Origin: Collinsella sp.
GTDB taxonomy: Bacteria; Actinomycetota; Coriobacteriia; Coriobacteriales; Coriobacteriaceae
NCBI GenBank assembly: GCA_019425015.1
Contig: JAHYYJ010000006.1
Coordinates: 82,189-146,188 of the forward strand
DNA length: 64,000 nt
Direction: 5' to 3'
Notes under the pieces: model-generated
The model's input: the letters and a program-made list of their open reading frames with translations, nothing else
Told to the model about the DNA's origin: nothing
Databases searched by the model: none
Translations under genes and position numbers: made by a program
Part shown: piece by piece, positions 45,679 to 57,534 of the stretch
Position numbering within the stretch: position 1 is the stretch's first letter
Layout: every line of letters starts with the position of its first letter

Positions 45679-46824
45679 ATGCAGATGGGATCTCCGCGTC
45701 AGCGTTGCCGGTAGCCCAACGGTGATAGCCAATTACAAACGGATCCAGGTCGCCATCGTCAAGAACGGCCTCGACATTGCTGGTCTCCACGCCCGTGCGT
45801 AGGTCCTTGACCATCTGGTACGGGTAGAGCACGTAGCTGCGAATCTGGTTGCCAAAACCAATCGTGGTCTTGGGTCCGCGGATCTCATCGAGCGCCTCGG
45901 CACGCTTCTCAAGCTCAATCTCGTACAGGCGAGCCTTGAGGATCTGCATGCACGCGGCCTTGTTCTGGATCTGGCTGCGCTCGTTTTGGCAGGTGACCAC
46001 AATGCCGCTGGGGAAATGCGTCACGCGCACGGCGGAGTCGGTGGTGTTAACGCCCTGGCCGCCCGGGCCGCTCGCGTGGTACACGTCGACGCGGATGTCA
46101 TCGGGACTGATCTCGATGTCGATATCATCGGGTAGCACGGGGATGACCTCGACGCCGGCAAACGTGGTCTGGCGGCGCTTCTTGTCGTCGGTGGGGCTAA
46201 TGCGAACCAAGCGGTGGACGCCGGCCTCGGCGCGCAGCATGCCAAATGCATCCTTGCCCTCGACAGTAAAGGTCGCGCGGTCGATGCCGATGACCTCGGC
46301 TGCGGGACAGTCGTTGATGGTGACCTTCCAGCCGCGACGCTGGCAGTACTTCATGTACATCTTAAAGAGCATGAAGGTCCAGTCCTGGGCCTCCAGACCA
46401 CCCTGTCCGGGCTTGATGGTCACAATGGCATCGCCGTGATCGAACTCACCGGTAAACCAGCTCGAAAGCTCAAGCTCATCGATGGCACGGGCCAGGCGCT
46501 CAGCCGTGGCTGTAGCCTCCTCGCGAAGGGCGACGGCGTCGGGGTCATCCCCCATCTCCTCGGCAAGCTCCAGCGCGGCGCGGGCATCGGAAAGCTCGCC
46601 TCGCGCGGTGTCCACGGCAGCGATATCTTCCTTGGTACGCGCGATCTCCTCCATGGTGGCACGGGCGGCGTCGGCGTCATCCCAAAAGCCAGGGGCAACA
46701 CTTTTGGCCTCGAGCTCGGTCACGCGCGTGCGCTTTTCGTCCAAATGGAGATACGACTCGACCTCGCCGAGCCGGTCCGCGAACGCGTCCAGCTCGGCGG
46801 GCGTTACCTCTAAAGCCTCAGCCA

Positions 46825-46825
<1 letters not shown>
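45677..46825 (-). CDS. prfB: Peptide chain release factor 2
   Basis: 382 residues. GPGGQGVNTTDSAVR holds the GGQ that triggers peptide release. The stop-codon tripeptide region reads VRISPTDDKKRRQTTF: the SPF of most RF2 proteins is SPT here (S210-P211-T212). There is no in-frame stop near codon 25, so the programmed +1 frameshift of many prfB genes is absent. The ATG overlaps the secA stop by one base (TAATG), so translation is coupled to secA. Releases at UGA/UAA. Confidence 0.94.
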
Positions 46826-49632
<2,807 letters not shown>

Positions 49633-49761
49633 GTGGTTTTCCTTTTTGGCCATCGCCCACGCCGTGCAGCTGCGGGCGAGTTAAACACAGATGATTGTAC
49701 TTTAGCCAAACAAGGCGCGGCCTATACGGTCGACCTCGACCGCCACGTAATAACTATGACC

Positions 49762-49803
49762 AACCTGCCACAATGGGACAGGTTTATTTTGGCAAGTTTT
49801 ATC
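49762..49803. repeat. 42-base repeat, copy 2
   Basis: Near-identical to 36717-36760 over 42 bases, with the same orientation relative to its downstream gene. AACCTGCCA at one end, TGGCAAGTTTTA at the other. Confidence 0.75.
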
Positions 49804-49828
49804 TGAGCAAACGCCGTCTCTCTGCCAT

Positions 49829-49861
49829 TTGGTGCCACGGGGACAGGTTAGCTTGCACCAA
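49829..49861. repeat. Palindromic repeat, family C half unit
   Basis: TTGGTGC (49829-49835) pairs with GCACCAA (49855-49861) around GGGGACAGGTTAGC. Lies in the rpmE-secA gap. Confidence 0.65.
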
Positions 49862-49866
49862 TAAAA

Positions 49867-49902
49867 AGAAAAGGGCCGCGCACCCAAATGGATGCACGGC
49901 CC
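49867..49902 (-). terminator. Intrinsic terminator of rpmE
   Basis: GGGCCG (49873-49878) pairs with CGGCCC (49897-49902), stem extended inward with G-U pairs on the minus strand; T-rich tract follows. Confidence 0.85.
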
Positions 49903-49939
49903 TCATGCCATGAATGCGAGCGATTCCGCGGCGAGCTAT

Positions 49940-50365
49940 TTACTCAGCAGCCTCGGTGGTCTCGGCCTCGGCAGCGGCCTCCTCGACGGGAGCCTCTGCA
50001 GGAGCCTCGGCGGCCTGCTTGGCAGCCTCCTCGGCGAACTTAGCGGCACGCTTAGCCTTCTCGGCAGCCTTAGCCTCAGCGGCGGCCTTGCGAGCGGCCT
50101 CGGCCTCAGCAGCCTTGGCGGCCTTGGCAGCCTTGGCCTCCTCGGCCTTCTTGAGCTGGGCGGCAGCGGCGCCACCGAACTTGTCGGCGAAGCGCTGGAC
50201 GCGTCCACCGGTGTCGACGAACTTCTGCTGGCCGGTGTAGAACGGGTGGCACTCGTTGCAAAGCTCGACCTTCATCTCGGACACGGTAGCGTGCGTCTTG
50301 AAGGTGTTGCCGCAGGAGCACGTCACCGTGCACTCGACATACTGGGGATGGATACCCTGCTTCAT
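49940..50365 (-). CDS. rpmE: Ribosomal protein L31 with alanine-rich C-terminal tail
   Basis: 141 residues, twice the usual 65-75. The L31 domain (1-65) has the zinc ligands C16, C18, C36 and C39 (CSCG; CNEC) and GQQKFVDTGGRVQRFADKFGG. The other 75 residues are almost all Ala, Lys and Glu in a charged helix (KAAKAAEAEAARKAAAE), then AEAPVEEAAAE. ATG 50365 after AAGGAGTCC. The tail is far longer than in most bacteria and may bind RNA, protein or the ribosome surface. Confidence 0.92.
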   Translation of the reverse strand: MKQGIHPQYVECTVTCSCGNTFKTHATVSEMKVELCNECHPFYTGQQKFVDTGGRVQRFADKFGGAAAAQLKKAEEAKAAKAAKAAEAEAARKAAAEAKAAEKAKRAAKFAEEAAKQAAEAPAEAPVEEAAAEAETTEAAE

Positions 50366-50551
50366 GGTAGGACTCCTTATTAGTCAGGCGCTGGTTACCG
50401 ATCAGCGCATAAGGCGTCTTGGTTTCCGACCAAGACAACAAACTCGGCTATGGTACCACGGCGCCGCGTGTCCCACAAAAGGTTCACGGTCTTTTCGGCA
50501 CAACACGAGCTGGACCTTAAATATCAACTTCATCCGAACACTCCCCCACAT

Positions 50552-52360
50552 TCATCTCTCGTATGTATCGAGGTATTCCTGCTTGAGCGTCTGCGAGGAC
50601 GACTTGATCTTTTCCACGAGCGTGCCGGCTTCGATGAAGTAGAACGAGTTGGTAAGGTCTGCCAGGTCGTCGAGTAGATGGCTTGAAATGAGCACGCTGC
50701 GTCCCCGCGCCACCTCGCTGCGCATCGCGTCGCAGGAGGTTTTCCGTTTTCCCGGATCGAGGCCGTTCAGCGGTTCATCGAGGATGAGGTACGGGCAACC
50801 GGTCGCTATCGCCATGGCAAGCTTTACCTGCTGCTTCATTCCCGTCGAGAGTTTACGGGCCGGCTTGTCGAGATATGGGGAGATTCCGAGGGAGTCGCAG
50901 AGCGAGTCGATGTCGGCGGCCGATTTCCACGCCTCCCTAACGAAAGCAAGGTGCTCGATGGCCGATAGCGTGGGATAGAGATCCGCGCTGCCCGAAGAGC
51001 TCAGGTAGACGAGTTCTGCAAATTCGGCTGATCGACGTTGGCAGATTCCATCTGCCGCCAGGCTTCCCGAGCGGATGCGGGTGGGAAATTGGCCCGACAG
51101 CGCTTCAAGAAGGGTGGTTTTCCCCGAGCCGTTGGGAGCAACGAGGCCCGCCGCCGTTCCCGGGCTCAGGAGAAGCGACCCGATTGAAAGTATCGTCGTG
51201 CTTCCGTATCCCACGCTCGCGTCCAGAAGCTCGAGCCCATGGTGCTTTTTAGCGGGTCCGGCCTGCTTGGGCGACCTTGCCGCAACGGCGCCGACTGCAA
51301 AAAGGACCGCGACGTATGCCAGGGCCACGGCAAGCATCGATGCGCTGCCTGAACCGGAGCCGATGAATTCTGCCGGGAAGCATCCTACGTAGCCCGTGGC
51401 CTCGATAGGCGAGAACACGGCCAGCGGCAGGAGCCCGAGCACGGCATTATGCCCTAGTGCCGAATCGGACAGCAACGGGAATGCCGGGGCCGCGACAAGC
51501 AGCGCGGAGGTGAGGGGGCCCGCGAGGACGCGCCTCGTTGCGGTCGATAGGACGGCGGAGCAAACGGATATCAAGGTTCCGCCCGCAAGCAGCGCGAGAA
51601 GCAGGGTCGTGAAGACGTTTCCCGCGGTCGTGGTGGCAAGCGCGCCGTCATGGAAGAAGGCGATCGGGTACCCAATTTGCCCGAAGCCGTTTAGGGCCAA
51701 GGCGTAAATGCCCCCGGGTGCGAGGCCGGCGAGGAGCATCGCGGTCCCCGCGGCGATTATCGAAAACACGATCTGGATAAGGCGCCGGAATTTGGGTGCG
51801 GGCGCCTTTGCCGCCAGGGTACCGGGCCTTGTGGCGCCGAGCAGGAGTATCGACGAGAGAAGGAAGGGGATGAAGGGAAGGAAAGACGGCGCCGCGGCAA
51901 TGGCGTAAGGCAGGAAGGAAAGGAATGGCAGGTCGTTTGCGGAGGCCGGGATATCCGTGATGCCGGAGCTGCTCAGGGCGCGGCAATATGCGAGCGCCGC
52001 GTCATTGGTCTCTCGGTCTCCCACGATGGACCCGGATTGGAAGCCCTCGTCCATGAGCGCGTAGTAGCTCTCGGCAGAATCGAGAAAGGCGGCGTCGGTT
52101 TGAGCGGCGAGGGCGGCGTTCGCGTATCTTGCAAGCTCAGCGTCATCTTGCTGCTCTGGCGATAGGTCTGTGCCGCTGGCCTGGGGCGCGCGCGTATTGA
52201 ATGCGTCGACAAAGCCCTGCATGCCCTGCTTCATAAAGAAGGGCCCGTAGATGGGTGAATTGAACGCAATGGGGACGGAAAAGGCTGCAGCGAGAACGAG
52301 CGTAGAGATCCATACGGCCTTGTCTCTTAGGATTAGTTTGAGAAGAAGTCGACAGTACAT
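50552..52360 (-). CDS. ABC exporter: permease fused to ATPase
   Basis: 602 residues. The N-terminal half is an ABC-2-like permease: a first membrane segment, a 100-residue external loop and about six segments with GGIYALALNGFGQIGYPIAF. The C-terminal 240 residues are an ABC ATPase: Walker A APNGSGKTTLL, LSTGMKQQVKLA, Walker B YLILDEPLNGLD, ISSHLLDDL. Last of four genes on the minus strand with a putative bacteriocin-like peptide, so immunity or export is likely. ATG 52360 has AGGTG upstream. Confidence 0.82.
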   Translation of the reverse strand: MYCRLLLKLILRDKAVWISTLVLAAAFSVPIAFNSPIYGPFFMKQGMQGFVDAFNTRAPQASGTDLSPEQQDDAELARYANAALAAQTDAAFLDSAESYYALMDEGFQSGSIVGDRETNDAALAYCRALSSSGITDIPASANDLPFLSFLPYAIAAAPSFLPFIPFLLSSILLLGATRPGTLAAKAPAPKFRRLIQIVFSIIAAGTAMLLAGLAPGGIYALALNGFGQIGYPIAFFHDGALATTTAGNVFTTLLLALLAGGTLISVCSAVLSTATRRVLAGPLTSALLVAAPAFPLLSDSALGHNAVLGLLPLAVFSPIEATGYVGCFPAEFIGSGSGSASMLAVALAYVAVLFAVGAVAARSPKQAGPAKKHHGLELLDASVGYGSTTILSIGSLLLSPGTAAGLVAPNGSGKTTLLEALSGQFPTRIRSGSLAADGICQRRSAEFAELVYLSSSGSADLYPTLSAIEHLAFVREAWKSAADIDSLCDSLGISPYLDKPARKLSTGMKQQVKLAMAIATGCPYLILDEPLNGLDPGKRKTSCDAMRSEVARGRSVLISSHLLDDLADLTNSFYFIEAGTLVEKIKSSSQTLKQEYLDTYER

Positions 52361-52513
52361 TTAGAAGCACCTACGTTCCTCAAAGAATTGTTAGATTAAA
52401 AGTAACAGACCGGATGAAGATACGTGCGACGGGGGCGAGGCGAATGGCTGAGCGGTATCGATATGCGGGTTCAACGGTATCACATTGGCCACATAGATTT
52501 TTAACTTGCATTT

Positions 52514-53254
52514 CTACCCGCCCTTTTCGTAGAGTCGCCGATACGTGCTTAGCGCACCCTCGGCGCGTCCGGCAGGCTTTGCGAAATGGGATCCAGGAGA
52601 CTTCGGCGCAGCATCATCTTGCGGAATGCTTCTAATGAGCCTCCCATCCTTCAAAAACAGAATCTCATCGCACAGCCTATCGACCGAATCCAAGATGTGG
52701 GATGACATGATGATGCACGTACCAGAATCGGCCAGCTTCCTGAGAATCTCGGAATGCAAGTCCACCCTGCTGGGGTCGAGCGAGTTCATGGGCTCATCTA
52801 ATAGAAGGTACCGCGCGCCCGTCGCATACGCAATCGCCAGGGTAAGCTGCTGCTTCATGCCCTGGCTCAGAGTGCGGATCCTCATCTTCGCGAACTCGCC
52901 TATCTGCGTTTGTTCCACTATCTCTTCGATATCGCGAGCATGCGGCCACATATCGCAAACCATCTTGAGGTGATCTTCCGCACGCAATCCGGGATACAGC
53001 AGCGTCCCCTCACCAGGTGCATAGAAGATCATAGAACGGACCTCTCTCGCACCCGTACCCTGCACCTCATCCAGAACGATGCTCCCGTCCACGCGAGGAC
53101 CCGGCAAACCTGCCATCGCACGCAGCAACGTCGTCTTTCCATGCCCGTTCGGAGCGACGAGACCGTAGACCGTACCCGGGGCAAACTCAGCGTTCACCGA
53201 ATCTACGAGCACCTTCTTTCCATAAGAGATCGTCAGCGTTTGAAGGTCAATCAT
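52514..53254 (-). CDS. ABC transporter ATP-binding protein
   Basis: 246 residues, single ATPase domain: Walker A APNGHGKTTLL, signature LSQGMKQQLTLA, Walker B YLLLDEPMNSLD, MSSHILDSV. The LSQGMKQQ wording and APNGHGKTT closely match the ATPase half of the next gene. It is the partner of the 740-residue permease encoded just upstream; the permease stop overlaps the first in-frame ATG (ATGA), but ATG 53254 has the better-spaced ribosome site. Confidence 0.9.
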   Translation of the reverse strand: MIDLQTLTISYGKKVLVDSVNAEFAPGTVYGLVAPNGHGKTTLLRAMAGLPGPRVDGSIVLDEVQGTGAREVRSMIFYAPGEGTLLYPGLRAEDHLKMVCDMWPHARDIEEIVEQTQIGEFAKMRIRTLSQGMKQQLTLAIAYATGARYLLLDEPMNSLDPSRVDLHSEILRKLADSGTCIIMSSHILDSVDRLCDEILFLKDGRLIRSIPQDDAAPKSPGSHFAKPAGRAEGALSTYRRLYEKGG

Positions 53255-53259
53255 CGAGA

Positions 53260-55482
53260 TCATCCCCTTTCGATCTTTGGAACACTCAGGCGCACCATCA
53301 ACGGAGATACGGCGCCCAAGACCACCAGCAGAGCGCCCGATGCGCCGACGACCTCTCCAAAAGGCATCGCGTTCGTCCCTCGCCCAAGGAACCCAATCGT
53401 CCCCACCTGGGAAGCGGGATCAAACGAGGCGAATGGAGCCAGCAGCGCGACGCCCATGCCCACGCTTTCAACATGAGCGCTCAACGAACCCAACACCAAG
53501 AGAACCGCGCAAACCATTCCGGTGACAACGGGGTTGCGGCTAATCGCTGCTGTCAACGCAGCGACGACGGAAATCACGCCGTATGCCATGACCAGCAACG
53601 GAATACTGCACAACACCGCCTCCCCCACCATGGACGTTGTCGAAGCTCCCGCCCGAATGAGAGCGACGGGATACTCCGATCCACCCGCACCGTTCTTAAT
53701 CACGGACACAACGACAGCGGGAACCATCGACACCAAAAGCAGCACCAAGCCAAGCAGGAGAGCCAGCGCAACAGCCGTCAGAAAACGCACATGCGCTGTT
53801 GCGGGGATCTGGAGAACCAGAAGGGAACGACACTGCAGGTGGGTGCACGCGAGCGATGTGACAACCACGGGCAACAGCAAAAATAAGGAGGGAAGCGCTG
53901 CCTGGAGATACGAAAGGAGGATTAATGGGGGCATCTTCGTACTTAACTCGTAAACCTTGGGGTCCGGCAAGCTCGCGATCGACTCAAGCAGAAGGGCGCG
54001 CGCCTCCGCACGAGAAGGAGTCTCCGGCTCGATTCCGATCGATTGCAGGAGAGTCGCATCTGCCGCGCCCAGCTCACCTCGAGCGCGCTCGTACGTCGCA
54101 AGGCTTCGAAACCCCTCCGCAGGCATAGGCGCGTACACGAAACCCGAAAGAGCATCCCGCATGTCTTCCAGGGCCGCTTTGCCCTCGACGTCCATATTCG
54201 CAGCGTTCTGCTCTAGATACCGATCTATTGAACGGAGCTCCCCATCCCTATACCGAACAGCGGAAACGTTATCAGCGTCAGGAAACATCTCGACCAGAGC
54301 CGGGGCCAGCATCGTCGTCGACATTGCAATCGCGCATACGGCGAGGGTAGGAGAACGCAGGAGCAGTTTCCCCATCGTTCTTACGTATGCAACGGCGGAG
54401 GCACAAGCGCTCGAACGAGTTGCCGTTCTCGATGCAGTGAAGGAACCTCTCTCAAGACAAATCGGGGATATCGGGCACGCGCAGCCGCTCTTTCCAGCAA
54501 CGCAAAGCAGGCTAATTGCCAGCACCTCGATCCCGATTGCGCATACGAGGGCAATCGCGCCACGCTCGAAGCAAAGTCCAGGCAGATTCACTATCTGCGT
54601 TGTCGGGTACGGGCTATAGGCGCCGACGGTCAACTCAGTGTTCGCATACGTAAGGGGATTCAACAGGGCGAACTCACGTAAAGCGATGGATCTTCCGTAA
54701 TACCCGGGAACCATCGTCACCCCCATCAGGGCACATACGAACACGATTCCAAGCGTAGGGTTATTGGCAATCTTCACGGCAAGGTGAACGACAAGCGAGA
54801 TGAACGCTGCCACCAAGAATTGCAAGATGGCCGTCTGCGCGAACACCAGCCAAGCCGGTTTGATAACCGGAGTCGCATATTGAATGTAGCCTATCGGATA
54901 GAACGGCGAGCCCGGGCCATTCTTCACAAGCGCGGCGATTATCCCTGGAAGATTGATGGCGAGGACGGCAAGCATTGCAAAAACACTCGCCCATACGCTC
55001 GATGCAACAAGTCTACCCAGCTCGCCCATCGGTGCCTGGATGATGAGCTTTTCACGTTTGTTAAGACGCGCGGCAAGGAACGAGACGGCAACGGCCGTTG
55101 CGACCCATAGCAAGTACTCCTTCGATCCGTCATAATAGGTGTACTCTCCATCCGATATCTGCAGAAACGGAAGTAGGGGAGAGAGCGGTGCCAAGATAAG
55201 ACGTCCCGCGGCAAGAGGGTACAGAAGCGCGGGCATGCTTGATGAAGAGGTATAGACACCGTCCTCCCCCGCATTCACAAGCGCATCCGCATAGGATGCT
55301 GACAATTCCTGCTCAACACGGGTTATTCCCGACTCGAGGTATTCGACCCGTCCGTCGATGCCAGCCGCGCTCCTGAAGACGGGCAGAGCACAAAGAACCA
55401 TCAACGCAACAACGACAACACAGAGCGACCTGGAGGAGAGAAGCGACCTAAAGATCGCCTTCGAGATTTTGAGCATATTCAT
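53260..55482 (-). CDS. Multi-span ABC permease with internal duplication
   Basis: 740 residues. Two similar halves, each with one membrane segment, an external domain and several further segments. They share a permease wording: LPGIIAALVKNGPGSPFYPIG (half 1) and VPAVVVSVIKNGAGGSEYPVA (half 2); the fusion protein downstream has the same in GLAPGGIYALALNGFGQIGYPIA. Such large proteins beside a small secreted peptide and an ATPase resemble the bacteriocin-associated transporters of lactococcin-972-type loci. Start chosen at ATG 55482 (MNMLKISK, AAGG upstream); ATG 55500 is an alternative. Confidence 0.72.
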   Translation of the reverse strand: MNMLKISKAIFRSLLSSRSLCVVVVALMVLCALPVFRSAAGIDGRVEYLESGITRVEQELSASYADALVNAGEDGVYTSSSSMPALLYPLAAGRLILAPLSPLLPFLQISDGEYTYYDGSKEYLLWVATAVAVSFLAARLNKREKLIIQAPMGELGRLVASSVWASVFAMLAVLAINLPGIIAALVKNGPGSPFYPIGYIQYATPVIKPAWLVFAQTAILQFLVAAFISLVVHLAVKIANNPTLGIVFVCALMGVTMVPGYYGRSIALREFALLNPLTYANTELTVGAYSPYPTTQIVNLPGLCFERGAIALVCAIGIEVLAISLLCVAGKSGCACPISPICLERGSFTASRTATRSSACASAVAYVRTMGKLLLRSPTLAVCAIAMSTTMLAPALVEMFPDADNVSAVRYRDGELRSIDRYLEQNAANMDVEGKAALEDMRDALSGFVYAPMPAEGFRSLATYERARGELGAADATLLQSIGIEPETPSRAEARALLLESIASLPDPKVYELSTKMPPLILLSYLQAALPSLFLLLPVVVTSLACTHLQCRSLLVLQIPATAHVRFLTAVALALLLGLVLLLVSMVPAVVVSVIKNGAGGSEYPVALIRAGASTTSMVGEAVLCSIPLLVMAYGVISVVAALTAAISRNPVVTGMVCAVLLVLGSLSAHVESVGMGVALLAPFASFDPASQVGTIGFLGRGTNAMPFGEVVGASGALLVVLGAVSPLMVRLSVPKIERG

Positions 55483-55548
55483 CGCCAACCTTAACCTCAT
55501 CCAGTCGGAACAGAGGGGCCGAACAAAATGCTCGGCCCTTCCTCGCAT

Positions 55549-55914
55549 CTAGTAGGTGCTATAGACAAATTGCCATTTATCAGTTGTGCCAAGAACACCA
55601 CAGGAGCACATTGCAGCGAGGCGTGATTCCCTATGATGCGCGGATCGGCGATAGCCATTTCGGTAGGAGATCGTCTTGTAAGAGATGTTGAACATCGAGA
55701 TGCTGTGCCCGCTTACGCCGCGAGGACAGCTGTAGCTCCAGTAGGTATCGACGACGTCGTCCGTATACCCGAGGGGCTCAACGAGGGCACACTGGCTGCT
55801 CTCCTGGGAAGGAGGCATCGGGGTATCCGCAAAAGCGGGGGCTCCCGGCAGCAACAGACAAAGAGCGAGGCCGAGGAAAACCAAGAGCTTACACGACTTA
55901 ACAGTACTGAACAT
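55549..55914 (-). CDS. Small secreted peptide, lactococcin-972-like candidate
   Basis: 121 residues. A clear signal peptide (KSCKLLVFLGLALCLLLPGAPAFA) with cleavage after AFA, then a mature part of about 90 residues with four cysteines (SSQCAL, SYSCPRG, AMCSCGV). The C-terminal WQFVYSTY and internal VDTYWSYS, SYRNGYRRSAHH recall the lactococcin 972 family, whose members end with aromatic-rich beta strands and sit beside a large membrane protein plus ATPase, as here. Family assignment is tentative. Start ATG 55914 with GGAGAGG. Confidence 0.6.
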   Translation of the reverse strand: MFSTVKSCKLLVFLGLALCLLLPGAPAFADTPMPPSQESSQCALVEPLGYTDDVVDTYWSYSCPRGVSGHSISMFNISYKTISYRNGYRRSAHHRESRLAAMCSCGVLGTTDKWQFVYSTY

Positions 55915-55978
55915 AATCCTCTCCAATCTAGAGGGGTTTCGGTTGCAGCATGCTGTGATTACTTGCCTTCAAAGTCAA

Positions 55979-55997
55979 TTTAACATAAACTGTTAAA
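55979..55997. promoter_or_regulatory. Operator-like palindrome in the divergent promoter region
   Basis: TTTAACA-TAAAC-TGTTAAA is a perfect inverted repeat of 7-base arms, in the 120-base gap between the secreted-peptide operon and the DUF2975/XRE pair. It is a natural target for the XRE-type regulator encoded 560 bases away. Its AT content fits a promoter overlap. Confidence 0.55.
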
Positions 55998-56034
55998 AAG
56001 TAACCTGAGTTTTTTAAATTCTTCGGAGGTTATT

Positions 56035-56547
56035 ATGAGTTCCGACAATCGCACTCCCCGGCTTCATTCCTTCCGCATCGCATGTGCGATAGCCTCTGCG
56101 ACCCTTTGCGCCACCGCCATCGCACAAGTGGCGTTCTCCTTAAAGCCAGCAATCGAAGTGCTCGACAACCCTGTAATTGCAGACTCCCCCGCGTATCCAG
56201 CCCTTGCGATCTCGACATTGGTCCCTGCCGTCATCGGTATCGCTACGACCATCCTCAGCGCCGTTCTCGTGTGGACGATCAAGAGCGGAGACCCCTTCAA
56301 GAAAGGGTCTGCGACATGCTTGAAGGTGCTCGGCATTCTCTTCGTTGTTCAAGCTGCCACCAGCCTCTACGCCGGCTCACTCAAAACCTCCGTTTCGATG
56401 TTTGGCGGCGAGGGGGCCGTCGGCGCCCAAGAGATCGCTTCATCATTCGATTGGACCTCTCTGGTTCTCGGCATCGTCCTGTTCATGCTTTCCCAGCTCT
56501 TCTTGTACGCCCGAGAGCTGTACCTCGACTCCGACGAGATTGCGTAA
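56035..56547 (+). CDS. DUF2975-type membrane protein
   Basis: 170 residues with four membrane segments (ACAIASATLCATAIAQVAF, YPALAISTLVPAVIGIATTI, CLKVLGILFVVQAATSLYAG, WTSLVLGIVLFMLSQLFLYA). DUF2975 proteins are small membrane proteins typically paired with an XRE regulator, as here (the YoaS/YozG-like pair). ATG 56035 after GGAGG; the regulator follows after 9 bases. Function unknown; possibly a sensor for the regulator. Confidence 0.82.
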   Translation: MSSDNRTPRLHSFRIACAIASATLCATAIAQVAFSLKPAIEVLDNPVIADSPAYPALAISTLVPAVIGIATTILSAVLVWTIKSGDPFKKGSATCLKVLGILFVVQAATSLYAGSLKTSVSMFGGEGAVGAQEIASSFDWTSLVLGIVLFMLSQLFLYARELYLDSDEIA

Positions 56548-56556
56548 GGAAACGCC

Positions 56557-56808
56557 ATGCCCGTAATTGTTCGCCTCGACAAGATCATGGCCGAGCGAAA
56601 GATTTCCTCGAACGAACTTGCCGAAAGGATTGGAACCACGCCCGTGAACCTGTCCCGTATTAAAAAAGGGCATATTCGCGGCATTCGCTTCAACACACTC
56701 GAGCAGCTATGCCTCGCCCTTCGTTGCCAACCCGGAGACCTTCTCGAAGTCATGAGCGAAGAGGATGCCCGAAAGGAGTTCGGACTCGATTGGTCCGCCG
56801 AGGATTAG
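56557..56808 (+). CDS. XRE-family transcriptional regulator (YozG-like)
   Basis: 83 residues, a single Cro/C1-type helix-turn-helix: IMAERKISSNELAERIGTTP, NLSRIKKGHIRGIRFNTLEQLCLALRC. These small proteins work with DUF2975 membrane partners. Its stop codon (TAG at 56806) is followed in the same frame by an integrase fragment with no gap, which marks a recombination scar. It may control the divergent peptide/ABC operon through the palindrome at 55979. Confidence 0.87.
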   Translation: MPVIVRLDKIMAERKISSNELAERIGTTPVNLSRIKKGHIRGIRFNTLEQLCLALRCQPGDLLEVMSEEDARKEFGLDWSAED

Positions 56809-57534
56809 AGGGCGGTCGTACTCGCCCTGCACACGGGGATGCGAATCGGCGAGGTCTGCGGCCTTCGGTGGTGCGATGTGGATTTCGAGACGGGCCTGAT
56901 CTCGATCAGACACTCGGTGGCGTACGCGAAGGGAATGGGTTCGTTCATCAAGGACACCAAGACCCATGACGCCAGGGGTATCCCCATCGACCCGGTCGGC
57001 CTACTCCCCTTCCTGAAGGAGACCCACGAGATCGACTGCGGAAAGCTGCGCTTGCGCGGCCTTACCGGGGCGGTCGAGATCGGGGACTGCTACATCCTGT
57101 CGGAGCCGGGCGCGACCTTCGCGACGACAAGCTATATCCGCAGGGCGTTCAAGAGGTTCTCGGAGACCAACGGCCTCATGGGCACCAACGACGAGCTGAT
57201 CACGTTCCACGGCCTTCGCCACACGTTCGCAACGCAGTGGATCCGCCAAGGCGGCGATATCAAGGCGCTCCAATCGATCCTCGGCCACAAGGACGCCATG
57301 GCGACGCTCAACGTCTACGCCGACATCGAGCCCATCTCCAAAATCCATAACATGCTGCGCGCCACGCCGTGCCTTTGGCGCGGGCACCTCGGGCCGAGGG
57401 TCGATCCGGGTCCCATGTTCCAACAGAGGATCCAGGAGTCCATCGAGACGCTCCAGGCGTTCGGCTACGGCATCACCGAGCCGGACGACCGAAATATCGC
57501 CATACGCGACGTGAAGACGAACAGTTGGCTCTAG
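56809..57534 (+). pseudogene. Tyrosine recombinase (phage integrase) C-terminal fragment
   Basis: About 240 codons without the N-terminal DNA-binding domain. The catalytic domain is largely intact: RAVVLALHTGMRIGEVCGLRW (first Arg), HGLRHTFATQW (H-x-x-R), LGHKDAMATLNVY (His and nucleophile Tyr). The reading frame runs directly from the stop codon of the XRE gene, so the 5' end was lost at that junction. ATG 56839 could still start translation of a shorter product but no ribosome site precedes it. A prophage or integrative element remnant. Confidence 0.85.

Noticed and set aside
49633..49653. SecA start seven codons upstream
   Set aside because: No ribosome site; AAGGAA precedes the ATG at 49632 and the family N-terminus begins there.
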